From the NCBI RefSeq assembly GCF_002844275.1, contig NZ_NXGX01000011.1, forward strand, positions 25,848 through 89,847: 64,000 nt of DNA. The letters are read 5' to 3'. This DNA comes from Thalassospira lohafexi. Its GTDB lineage: Bacteria; Pseudomonadota; Alphaproteobacteria; Rhodospirillales; Thalassospiraceae. Positions 16,604 through 25,096 of this stretch are shown in pieces. How positions within the stretch are numbered: position 1 is the first letter of the stretch; each line of letters begins with the position of its first letter. The translations under genes and the position numbers were made by a program. The notes beneath the pieces were generated by a model, which was given only the letters and a program-made list of their open reading frames with translations, had not been told where the DNA came from and did not search any database.

Positions 16604-16705
16604 TATAGCTAAACTCTTGACCCGGACAAACCACGGGATTGCTGTTCAAGGATGTTGATTCCGGTTATAATTTTATGATCCGATTTGAATGCAGGTGCCC
16701 TGATA

Positions 16706-17092
16706 ATGGCAACTAGAGAACAGCTCGACGATAGTTATCGTCCGTTGACGCAATCAGAACTCCAATCGCTGAAGCACGATATGCAGAATTCACTGCATAT
16801 GATGCAGCAACAGGCATTTCTGAAGTCAATGGCGAAACGCTATATCTGGTGGAAGTCCCCAGATGAAGCGATTGCCAACCCGGACAGGGTACTTGCACAG
16901 CTCATGAACATCGGCGATTTCGATGATGTTGTCGAAATGGTCAAGCTTTTCGGGAATGAAAGACTTGGCCATGTTGTCAGTAACGCTGTGGCCGGCTGGT
17001 TTAATGAACGCTCCTGGTCTTACTGGCATTATCGACTAGGGCTTGCCGACATTGATCATGTTCCGGCAATACCTGTGCGACGGTTCGATTGA
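16706..17092 (+). CDS. unrecognised partner of AbiEii-type gene
   Basis: This 128-residue soluble helical protein (PLTQSELQSLKHDMQNSLHMMQQQAF...) lies directly before the nucleotidyltransferase. Its stop codon overlaps a possible TTG start of that gene (17089) and is three bases from the ATG at 17095. This tight pairing is what toxin-antitoxin genes show. It has no winged-helix resembling AbiEi, so an antitoxin role is inferred from position only. Confidence 0.55.
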   Translation: MATREQLDDSYRPLTQSELQSLKHDMQNSLHMMQQQAFLKSMAKRYIWWKSPDEAIANPDRVLAQLMNIGDFDDVVEMVKLFGNERLGHVVSNAVAGWFNERSWSYWHYRLGLADIDHVPAIPVRRFD

Positions 17093-17094
17093 CG

Positions 17095-18084
17095 ATGGCA
17101 TTCTTACCTCGCATGGACATTCTCCCAGATGCTCAACGCGATCTTTGGCCAGATTTCAAGGATGTCACGCAGCAGGGCTGGGTGCTGTATGGTGGGACAG
17201 CCGTTGCCCTCAGGTTAGGCCACCGACAATCCGTGGATTTCGATTTTTTCTCTGATAGGCCCCTTGATCGAGATGGATTGCAGTCCGCGTTCACGGCCCT
17301 GAATGACAGCAGAGTCATTCAGGAGGAGCAGAATGCGATAACACTTCTGGTTAACCCCCCCGGCAACACTGAAGACACCGTTAAAGTCTCTTTCTTTGGA
17401 AATATATCGACTGGTCGGGTGGCAACACCAGACATGACGGATGATGGTGTGCTTCAGGTTGCCGCACTTGATGATCTGATGGCTATGAAGCTAAAGGTCA
17501 TACTTCAACGGGCCGAGGCGAAGGACTATCGCGATATTGCAGCTATGGTCGATGCAGGCATACATGTGGATCAGGGGCTTTCTGCGGCACGCCAGATGTT
17601 CGGGGATACTTTCCAGCCGAGTGAAAGCCTCAAGGCGATGACCTTTTTCGGGGACGGAGATCTCCACACGCTGACATCCAAGGAACGCGCTACTCTCGTC
17701 AATACAGCAAGTGCAGTTAGCCGGCTGCCCGACGTGGCGTTGAAATCGAGAAGCTTGATAGATGAGCGCAATCTTCAGGTACAGATTCCGCATGCCCTGA
17801 AACCATATCATGCTGCACTGGAAAAACTGGAGAACTCTGGCGCTTCCGAGCCGGAAACCGCAGTAGCGCGTCGTAAACTGGCAATTGCACAGAGCTACTT
17901 TGATAAAGGGCTACTGGATGTGCCTGGAGCACATTCCGAGAAGATCCGCGAACAGGCACTTCAGGAAGCACGACAGACAATTGCAGAGCCATCATCCACT
18001 GATACATTGAAATCAAGAACGACAGCCGAAAAGCCCGAGAAGCAAACGATCAAGAAATCCCGGGGCACGGGGTTCGAAATGTAA
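17095..18084 (+). CDS. AbiEii/AbiGii-type nucleotidyltransferase
   Basis: The 329-residue protein has a DNA polymerase beta-type nucleotidyltransferase core with LYGGTAVALRLGHRQSVDFDFFS; the GG and DFDFF carry the expected catalytic residues. LMAMKLKVILQRAEAKDYRDI, typical of AbiEii, follows near residue 145. Known AbiEii toxins modify tRNA or nucleotides and stall cells. Beyond about residue 215 it has an extra polar, basic region of roughly 110 residues ending KSRGTGFEM. It ends 11 bases from the convergent relaxase end. Confidence 0.8.
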   Translation: MAFLPRMDILPDAQRDLWPDFKDVTQQGWVLYGGTAVALRLGHRQSVDFDFFSDRPLDRDGLQSAFTALNDSRVIQEEQNAITLLVNPPGNTEDTVKVSFFGNISTGRVATPDMTDDGVLQVAALDDLMAMKLKVILQRAEAKDYRDIAAMVDAGIHVDQGLSAARQMFGDTFQPSESLKAMTFFGDGDLHTLTSKERATLVNTASAVSRLPDVALKSRSLIDERNLQVQIPHALKPYHAALEKLENSGASEPETAVARRKLAIAQSYFDKGLLDVPGAHSEKIREQALQEARQTIAEPSSTDTLKSRTTAEKPEKQTIKKSRGTGFEM

Positions 18085-18095
18085 CCCCGAAAGAC

Positions 18096-21000
18096 TTACT
18101 CGATAGACCGGCCGACTTTTTGCGTAGGCTTCGTGTCTTTCTGCTTCTGCTTAATCCCGGCCGAGCGCAGCGTATCAGAAACCTTGCTCTGGTCACTTCC
18201 TTTGAGAAGATCCCCAAATGACATGCTGTTGCGCTTTTTGTCTTGCCCTGAAAGCGGCGGCACCAGCACCTCGGCTTTGATAGCTTGAGCGGCTTCTCTC
18301 GCGAGATCAAGCGGGCGGTTCTCCTTTGCCATATGGGCATCCATGGCAGCAACGAGCATCTCGCGTTCTGGATGATAGCGCCGGAGATTCTCACCAACGG
18401 CCTTTAGGTTCTCAGAATTCACCACCCATACGACGGGCTTGTGGGTATGACGGTTCAGCTCAATGGCGCTTGTCAGATCATCGGCAATCAGAATTGGCTC
18501 GGATGGGTCTTTGGATATTCGTCCACCAACAACGTGATGAGCCCCTTTAATGCCCCCACTTCCGGCGAGTATTTCGGCAGATCCGCTTGGAGAAACACGA
18601 TACACGCCAGAAAGACGATTTCCGCCGTCTCTAAGCGGGATAAGGGTATTGCCGTCATCATCAACCCGAAATCCACTCCAAGCCTTCTCAGTGCCCATTT
18701 TGGGGCGCAAGGTTATCGCTTCCTTGTCGGGGCGGCTGGCGGATTGCCATGCCAACCATCCATCATCACCAACCATATCCGCCATTTCACTTCGAAGAGC
18801 AGTTATAGACGGTGATGTTTCGGGATCTGGCAAGATGCTTGCTTTCCAGATGTTTCGGTGGGTGACAACTTCTCGCGTTTGAAGGGTGCCGTTTTCATCC
18901 TGATACTCCTCTTGAACAACAACTTCCTTGCGTTCAGTTACTTCAAGTGAAATCCAGTCTCCGGCATGTGCGCCAGACTGGCTCACAGCATCGGCAACAT
19001 CGACACCCCAGACGTAACGGTCGATGCCATTGATATCTTGCAACTTCGCATAACTGGAATTGGATTTATCAGGATCAAAATCATAGTGATCATGTCCAAA
19101 ATCGAGTAACCGTGCGCCGGCTCGGTTTGGTTCATGTTTGGCGTACTCTTTGAAAGAGATAGCAAGTGCCGGTCGGACAATATCCACGGCCAGCTTTTTT
19201 GCTTTGTCCTCGTCGTCCAGTTGACCGGACGCATCTAGGGCGATGATGATTTTTACATCGTTATGCCGAAGCCTGATCTGTTCAGTCGTTTCTGCCCAAG
19301 AATGTGTATCGGCCGACACAACAACGGGACAGCGTGTAGCGCGATGAATTGCCGCTGCATCTGCATAATTCAGGGCCACTACAATCGTATCCTTTTCCTC
19401 ACGCCATTGAGGATCAATCATATGGTAGCAGGGGCGGTCTGGCTCTGCGGGCTGCGCAAGATCCTGGCGGCCCATGTCGTCGATTAAAATCACGTTCTCT
19501 ATACGGCCCGAACGGTCTTTAAGAGGAACTGCAACATCACCGGATTTTGTGATCTTCACCCCATAGCCACGCAGGCCATTCATTTTAAGCCAGTTGGAGT
19601 TCCCCGGTGTTGCCCAATGCTCGCATTCGTCCCATACAAGAAATGCTTGATCGTTGACTGCATGCGCAAATGTTCGGCGCAGTTTCGTATGATCATCATA
19701 ATGGGGCATGGTGACAGATCGCACATTCGGCAAAGTGATTGGCGTTTTGGTGGCCACAATCGGCTTAATCATTGGATTGCGGTGACGGTGTTCTGTGATC
19801 GTCTTTCGGAGATCCTTGGCATCGGGAACGAAGACGACAGGGCGACGGGTCGCATCATGTATTTTGACCGCATCAACATAGTCGACGGTAAAAATGACAG
19901 GGCCTCTATCGGACTGCTTCCGTGAATCTATGAGATGGGTCAACCCGCGTGCTTTAACATTTCCGATCTGCATGCGATTGCCGTCGGGCGCGTAGACACA
20001 CACCCTTTGCATGTAACCGTTGGCATCCTTCAATGGCACGATCAGATTGCCTTTATCGTCTATCCGGCATCCCTGGCCGGTAGATCGTGATGCAGCCAAC
20101 CAGTTAAGGGATTTCGCATTTGCCCATTGGCCGGCTTCACGCCAAGCCGCCAGAGCTGGCGCTGCCAACGTTGAAACTGGGGTAGGTTTGTCATCCCCAA
20201 AGACCATATGAAGGAATTCCTGCTGAGCGATCAGAAACACCATGGCCATTGGATCTTTGTAGGCTTCACTGAGTAGAAACAGTTTCCAGTTGGAAATCGT
20301 CCGCTGGAAGAAAGATCGCCTTTTATGCACAGGCTTTTGCATGTTTAGATAACGTCGCCAAATTGGCGACATCGCAGGGTGCCGCATGGTGGGGCGTCTT
20401 TTGTATCGACGTTTGGGAGGCGGGGATTTCTTCTCGCCATCTTCAGCTATAGGAGGTTTGAAACTACCGAGCTTTTTCTCAAGCGCAGTCTTGCTTACCT
20501 TGCGATCCAGTGCCGATGCCTTCATGCCTTGAGCGTCAGGGCCTACCAGAACAAAGCCGTTACCCCGTTTTTTCAAAGTGATGTCATATTCGGCTAAGAT
20601 CTTATGCAGATCCTGCCATGTCTCTGCACCATTGATGTGTTCAAGAATCTCTTTACGATGCTGGAGAACATGATTTTGGAAGCTTTCCTGCCATGTCTGG
20701 GCTTCATAGTCACGTGCAGATGGTGACAGTCTTGGCCCCTGGTTGCCGGTCTGTGACATGCCGTTGTCGATAAACAGCCCGTACTCTTTTTCGAGTTTGC
20801 GCGACACACGATCAAGCACTTTGTAATCGCGGTAGGGGGTGACAACCTGAAGCGTTCTCGGATGGATCTTGTTAAATGCGATGTGCATATGAAAATTGTC
20901 GGTATTGATATGCGTTCCTGCCACATACTGGTGTTCAGCATATCCAAGCCCTTTGGCATAGGCTGAGGCAATGTCCTTGAGATCCTTTTCAGACAAGTGG

Positions 21001-21251
21001 TCTTTCTCCCCGGGGCGGAAAGAAACCATCATGTGATATGACTTGTCTGTGATTTCAGGCTTCATACGACGAACGGCATACACCTCGCGTAGGGCGAGTT
21101 CCAGATCGTCGAGCGTTTCGCCTGAACCGCAGTTTGATATCCAGAACTTGTCGAGCTTTTCCCCGGGTTCTTTTGCCGCCGCGATGTATTCGGCCAGTGC
21201 CTTGAAATTGTCGGCTACATCGGGCTTCTTGGGGATTTTCTTGGCGATCAT
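18096..21251 (-). CDS. traI: TraI-type (MOBP) relaxase with three Toprim-like modules
   Basis: This 1051-residue relaxase nicks oriT and pilots the strand. Residues 1-165 match the IncP TraI catalytic domain: nucleophile Tyr22 (LAEYIAAA), motif II SFRPGEK and motif III HINTDNFHMHIAFNKIHP. The C-terminal part holds three related modules (about 382-502, 552-676, 856-985). Each resembles the Toprim region of the neighbouring ArdC/primase protein but lacks its Glu and Asp-Asp-Asp motifs. An OB-like segment (LQDINGIDRYVWGVDV, 736-770) lies before the third. The start overlaps the TraJ stop (ATGA). Confidence 0.9.
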   Translation of the reverse strand: MIAKKIPKKPDVADNFKALAEYIAAAKEPGEKLDKFWISNCGSGETLDDLELALREVYAVRRMKPEITDKSYHMMVSFRPGEKDHLSEKDLKDIASAYAKGLGYAEHQYVAGTHINTDNFHMHIAFNKIHPRTLQVVTPYRDYKVLDRVSRKLEKEYGLFIDNGMSQTGNQGPRLSPSARDYEAQTWQESFQNHVLQHRKEILEHINGAETWQDLHKILAEYDITLKKRGNGFVLVGPDAQGMKASALDRKVSKTALEKKLGSFKPPIAEDGEKKSPPPKRRYKRRPTMRHPAMSPIWRRYLNMQKPVHKRRSFFQRTISNWKLFLLSEAYKDPMAMVFLIAQQEFLHMVFGDDKPTPVSTLAAPALAAWREAGQWANAKSLNWLAASRSTGQGCRIDDKGNLIVPLKDANGYMQRVCVYAPDGNRMQIGNVKARGLTHLIDSRKQSDRGPVIFTVDYVDAVKIHDATRRPVVFVPDAKDLRKTITEHRHRNPMIKPIVATKTPITLPNVRSVTMPHYDDHTKLRRTFAHAVNDQAFLVWDECEHWATPGNSNWLKMNGLRGYGVKITKSGDVAVPLKDRSGRIENVILIDDMGRQDLAQPAEPDRPCYHMIDPQWREEKDTIVVALNYADAAAIHRATRCPVVVSADTHSWAETTEQIRLRHNDVKIIIALDASGQLDDEDKAKKLAVDIVRPALAISFKEYAKHEPNRAGARLLDFGHDHYDFDPDKSNSSYAKLQDINGIDRYVWGVDVADAVSQSGAHAGDWISLEVTERKEVVVQEEYQDENGTLQTREVVTHRNIWKASILPDPETSPSITALRSEMADMVGDDGWLAWQSASRPDKEAITLRPKMGTEKAWSGFRVDDDGNTLIPLRDGGNRLSGVYRVSPSGSAEILAGSGGIKGAHHVVGGRISKDPSEPILIADDLTSAIELNRHTHKPVVWVVNSENLKAVGENLRRYHPEREMLVAAMDAHMAKENRPLDLAREAAQAIKAEVLVPPLSGQDKKRNSMSFGDLLKGSDQSKVSDTLRSAGIKQKQKDTKPTQKVGRSIE

Positions 21252-21607
21252 TTTGCGCCGCGCCCGATAGAGTTATCGACTTTTCGAACAGTGTCCTTCA
21301 GCTCGTCTTGAGTGGATTTTATCTGGTTGGCCAACTCGTCGTATTTACGCAAAAGGTCAGAACTTAATGGCTCGTCCATCACGAGTTTGAGCAGGTTCCC
21401 CAAACGGGCAAGGTCTGCGTTTACCGATAGCAAATCAAGAATGCCCTGTGAGGCTTCAAAGTCGCGTTGATCAGGTAACGGGCTATTCATTAGCAGACGG
21501 CGCAGCACTTCGGATTGCGTGAGCCGTAATTGTTTTGCAAGTTTCTCCAGTCGATCACTCTCTGATTCCGGCAATGTTACCAGGAGCCGACGGTTATTTG
21601 TTGGCAC
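21248..21607 (-). CDS. traJ: TraJ/MobC-like relaxosome accessory protein
   Basis: This 119-residue protein starts at GTG 21607 after a TGAGGAAA ribosome site. Its N-terminal ribbon-helix-helix (RRLLVTLPESESDRLEKLAKQLRLTQSEVLRRLLMN) and helical C-terminus fit the accessory proteins that bind the oriT repeat and place the relaxase. It directly precedes the relaxase with a 4-base overlap, as traJ precedes traI in IncP systems. Its likely target is the palindrome at 14474-14493. Confidence 0.75.
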   Translation of the reverse strand: MPTNNRRLLVTLPESESDRLEKLAKQLRLTQSEVLRRLLMNSPLPDQRDFEASQGILDLLSVNADLARLGNLLKLVMDEPLSSDLLRKYDELANQIKSTQDELKDTVRKVDNSIGRGAK

Positions 21608-21675
21608 GACAGATTTCCTCAGAAGGTATTTAAAGGGTAGGGGCTGCCAGTAGAAAACCACCGGCAGTTAATCAG

Positions 21676-24600
21676 CTAGACCGTCATCTGATTTGACTGG
21701 TTGAGTTGTTTCTTCGGCGTTGCCTGGATCGATTTCCCCCGTCCGACAGAAACGCCAAGATCCGCAAGCTGTTTTCTCACGTCCTTGCGGAATTCATCAA
21801 ACCCACGACTTACGTGCAGATCATTGAAATCCGTAAGACCTTGCAGTTTTTCCTCAGGCGAAAGGGGCGGTTTCAGAATACTTGCATCTGAACGGCCGGC
21901 GGCCTTGTCCGCAGCATTCAAACCCGGATTGAAGCCAACTTTTTCGACCTGCTTATGATCGTCGTCAGCAGCAATCAAATGTTGCCGGTCGGGGTTTTGC
22001 TTGTGAAGGGCTTCAGCGACGACCGCGAGGTTTCCGCCGTCCATTGCAACAACAGCCGTAAAGCCGGTTGCGGCATTCAGGCTTTTCGCCGTGGCATAAC
22101 CTTCAGCGATAATCCACGGCTTGTCTTTCTTGCCTGGAATAACGTGCATTAAACCGGATTTCTTTCCGTCCTTCAGATAGCGTTTGGTCCCATCCGGTTT
22201 GATGGTTTGCACATTTTCAATGAAGCCCTTCTCATTCATCATTGGCATGATCAGATTGCCCTCACGATCAATGCGCAAGGTTTCGCCTGATACCTGCTTG
22301 CGTTTCAGATAGGGGTGATCGTTGCTGGCTTCGATTGCATTCTGGAATGTCGCATAAGCTCGTTTCGCCGTTTGACGATACTGGAAGCGCAGTTCTTGTT
22401 CTTGTTCTGCTTTGCGAGCCGCAGATTGAGCTTTGACTTTTTCAAGCTCTGCCGGATCCATTTTAGTGCCACTGGCCACCCATTTTACCGGCTCGCTGGC
22501 GGTTTTGAAATTCATGATCTGGCCAGCAGGAATACCTTCAAGAAATCCGCGATAGCTTCCGCTGGTTTTACCTTTGGCATCCCCGTCAACCGATACACGA
22601 TGCCACTTACCGTCCATCTCGGCTGGTCCATCCAGAATTAGCCCGTTTTCACGACAAGCAGCAGAAAATTCCAGGTGTGGATCGATCTTCTGATCAGATG
22701 ATGGTTCGACTTTCTTCTGCCATTTGGCAAAAGCTTTCATGTCAGATCCTTCGTGAACGAACCATGCCTTATCGCGGCGGTCCCATTTGGCACCGAGGGC
22801 CTTGGCTTCATTCTTCTCGCGGAAGGGTACAGAGAGATAAACGCGTTTTTTTTCTGCATCGGTTGTGTCGGGAGCGTCTTTAATCGATCCGACCATAGCT
22901 CTTGCCTCCTGACTTCTCTTTTTTCCCTTCTCATCCCGCGCTGCGAAAACCGTGTTGATAGAGCCTTCAGCAACATCTATTCCCATGTCACCATTTTCCA
23001 GTCCGGTGGCCTGCTTACGGGTCGCCGTATGTAGTTTTTCCATTTCAGGGGTTAGGTAAGTGTACCGGTGATTGGAACCGTCATTGTACCAGTCATTGCC
23101 AATAATAGTGGTCTCTCGTCCACCTGCGACTATCGACAGATTAGACATCCCGAAAGGTCGAGAGCCTTCAAGGCCTCTTACAGCTTCACCCAAAGAATCA
23201 AAGTTTTGCACGTCCCCCATTCCGTCCAGTTTATAAATACGGGTGCTGGGTTTTGCTGAATCATAAATAGCTTTCCTCTGCGTGAGATCGTTCTGCTGGT
23301 TTTGGATTGATTGATTAATCGGGCCATTTGAAAGACTTATTTCGAGTGGTTCACGCAGGCGATTGAGATGCTCATCTTTGCGCTGTTCGGCGGGTACATG
23401 CCATTCCGGTTTCTGGACGTGGGCTTTTGGCCTGGGACCATCCAGATCCCATAAAGCCGAGGCCAACTCGCGATGAAGCGGCGACGCCAATGCTTCACCT
23501 TCCATCAATGACAGCGTTTCGTCCCGGTGCGCGATGCCAGTAGCACGGCGTTCCGGCGAAGCTGCATAGTCTGCGACCCAGTCAATCTTTTGGAATTGCT
23601 CGGCAAGCTGGGCAAATGCGTGATGTTCCTCATCATAGCCTGGTACGATAGAGGCAAAGCTGCCCCAGTTGGCGGCTTCTGCTGTTTGTCCGAGAAAGCG
23701 CCTCAGATTATCATTGGAAAGGTCGGATGCTTTCAGGCCTTCCTTGATTTGATCAGCTGAGAGTTGTTCCTTGTTTTCACGATTTCCTGCAAGTACCAGC
23801 GTATCTTGAATATCTATCGCCCACAGGGTCGGGTGTGCGTGTGGATGGTTCTCGAACATATGGTTGACAATTTCTTCACGCTCGACTGCCATTTTGTCAT
23901 ATTGCGCCATGTTGACCGTCTGGCCGACTACCGACGGCTGATCTTGAGCCATAGCCTGTTGCCGTTCTTTGGCCGGTGTGAGTTCAAGACGTTTTTCCGG
24001 TTCCATGATCCACGTTTTGATCACTTCGGCGTCACGGGCGGCCTGAAACAGCACATTGCGATCTTCCTTGATCGCTGTCATCCAACCTTCAATGTAGCTT
24101 GCGTGGCGTTCAGGATAGTGGCCAAGCCCCAGTTCAGTTGTCGTCATGAAAGAGGCTATCTCTGCCCGAAGCTCTTCGCGAGCATAGGATTCAGAACCAA
24201 AGGGGCCACCTTCGCGTGCAAGCCGCGAATGATGGCCAGTTGAATGGCCGCCTTCATGCAGAGCGGTCGCGTAATATTCATACTGACCTTTGAACAACCC
24301 TTTTGGCGGCATATGGATTTCATCCGCCCCGGGTTGATAGAATGCGCGGTCACGCTGATCGTGAAAGATAGGAACATTGAGGTCGGAAAGAACCTGTTCA
24401 GCCCGTTCGACAGGGTTGAAATTTGGTTCCTGGCCAATGAACGGTTCAAGCCCATCAATCTGCGAGCCGTTGAAGACGACAGCGTGAAACACCTTGGGAC
24501 GCTCCAACCGTACTTCTTGATAGCGTTGCTTTCCGTCATCGTTGAGGATTGGTGCTCCGCTATTATCTGTCATTGGTCGTCGGTCGGACCACTGCCAGTA

Positions 24601-24864
24601 TTCAATTTGAGTGCCTTTCTCACCCTTGCGCACCTGATAACCATTGGCTTGAGACTGGCGATAGGTCGTCCATCGTGGATCCGCGAAGCCTTGCGCTTCG
24701 AGCCAGATCTGGTTCATGCCACGATAGGGTTTACCCGTGGCAGGATTGAATGCTGGAACGCGAACATTGCCGGGTTCCCATGGTTTTTGCCAAGGAGCGG
24801 TGCCAGCAGCAATTTGATCGATCAGCGTATCAACGACCTGATCGCGGAAATTTTTCTTAACCAT
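21676..24864 (-). CDS. ArdC antirestriction-DUF5710-Toprim primase fusion
   Basis: The 1062-residue protein starts with an ArdC-type ssDNA-binding domain (1-140) and a zincin-like domain with HEGGHSTGH (203-211). A DUF5710-like segment (VYLSVPFREKNEAKALGAKWDRR) lies near 675-715. A primase-type Toprim region (850-1030) shows E921 (IIAEGYATA), ADDD at 966-969 and DFND near 1012. ArdC-like parts protect incoming DNA from restriction and TraC-like primases prime the transferred strand. It overlaps the preceding small gene by 8 bases. ATG 24864 is chosen because ArdC begins at MVKKNF. Confidence 0.88.
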   Translation of the reverse strand: MVKKNFRDQVVDTLIDQIAAGTAPWQKPWEPGNVRVPAFNPATGKPYRGMNQIWLEAQGFADPRWTTYRQSQANGYQVRKGEKGTQIEYWQWSDRRPMTDNSGAPILNDDGKQRYQEVRLERPKVFHAVVFNGSQIDGLEPFIGQEPNFNPVERAEQVLSDLNVPIFHDQRDRAFYQPGADEIHMPPKGLFKGQYEYYATALHEGGHSTGHHSRLAREGGPFGSESYAREELRAEIASFMTTTELGLGHYPERHASYIEGWMTAIKEDRNVLFQAARDAEVIKTWIMEPEKRLELTPAKERQQAMAQDQPSVVGQTVNMAQYDKMAVEREEIVNHMFENHPHAHPTLWAIDIQDTLVLAGNRENKEQLSADQIKEGLKASDLSNDNLRRFLGQTAEAANWGSFASIVPGYDEEHHAFAQLAEQFQKIDWVADYAASPERRATGIAHRDETLSLMEGEALASPLHRELASALWDLDGPRPKAHVQKPEWHVPAEQRKDEHLNRLREPLEISLSNGPINQSIQNQQNDLTQRKAIYDSAKPSTRIYKLDGMGDVQNFDSLGEAVRGLEGSRPFGMSNLSIVAGGRETTIIGNDWYNDGSNHRYTYLTPEMEKLHTATRKQATGLENGDMGIDVAEGSINTVFAARDEKGKKRSQEARAMVGSIKDAPDTTDAEKKRVYLSVPFREKNEAKALGAKWDRRDKAWFVHEGSDMKAFAKWQKKVEPSSDQKIDPHLEFSAACRENGLILDGPAEMDGKWHRVSVDGDAKGKTSGSYRGFLEGIPAGQIMNFKTASEPVKWVASGTKMDPAELEKVKAQSAARKAEQEQELRFQYRQTAKRAYATFQNAIEASNDHPYLKRKQVSGETLRIDREGNLIMPMMNEKGFIENVQTIKPDGTKRYLKDGKKSGLMHVIPGKKDKPWIIAEGYATAKSLNAATGFTAVVAMDGGNLAVVAEALHKQNPDRQHLIAADDDHKQVEKVGFNPGLNAADKAAGRSDASILKPPLSPEEKLQGLTDFNDLHVSRGFDEFRKDVRKQLADLGVSVGRGKSIQATPKKQLNQSNQMTV

Positions 24865-25096
24865 TGCCCAACACCTCCTCGATGGCGGTCGGATCCTCGC
24901 CGTCAAAATGGCTGTCCAGTGCCGCATCCATAGACAACGCCTGTTCATCGAAAGCGCCCATGGCTTCGGCGACATCAGGATCGACAGAAACAGGGCCAAT
25001 ATCACTTGCCGCCGAGACGGCCTGTGTCGCGAGTTTGAGATATTCTGTTTCGTTTAATCGGGCGTTTGCGCCCTTGATAATTTCAGGCTGCTTCAT
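24857..25096 (-). CDS. small conjugation-operon protein
   Basis: This 79-residue acidic protein (KGANARLNETEYLKLATQAVSAASDIG...) overlaps virD4 by 14 bases at its start and the ArdC fusion by 8 bases at its end. That indicates coupled translation. There is no signal or membrane segment, and I recognise no family. Confidence 0.65.
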   Translation of the reverse strand: MKQPEIIKGANARLNETEYLKLATQAVSAASDIGPVSVDPDVAEAMGAFDEQALSMDAALDSHFDGEDPTAIEEVLGNG

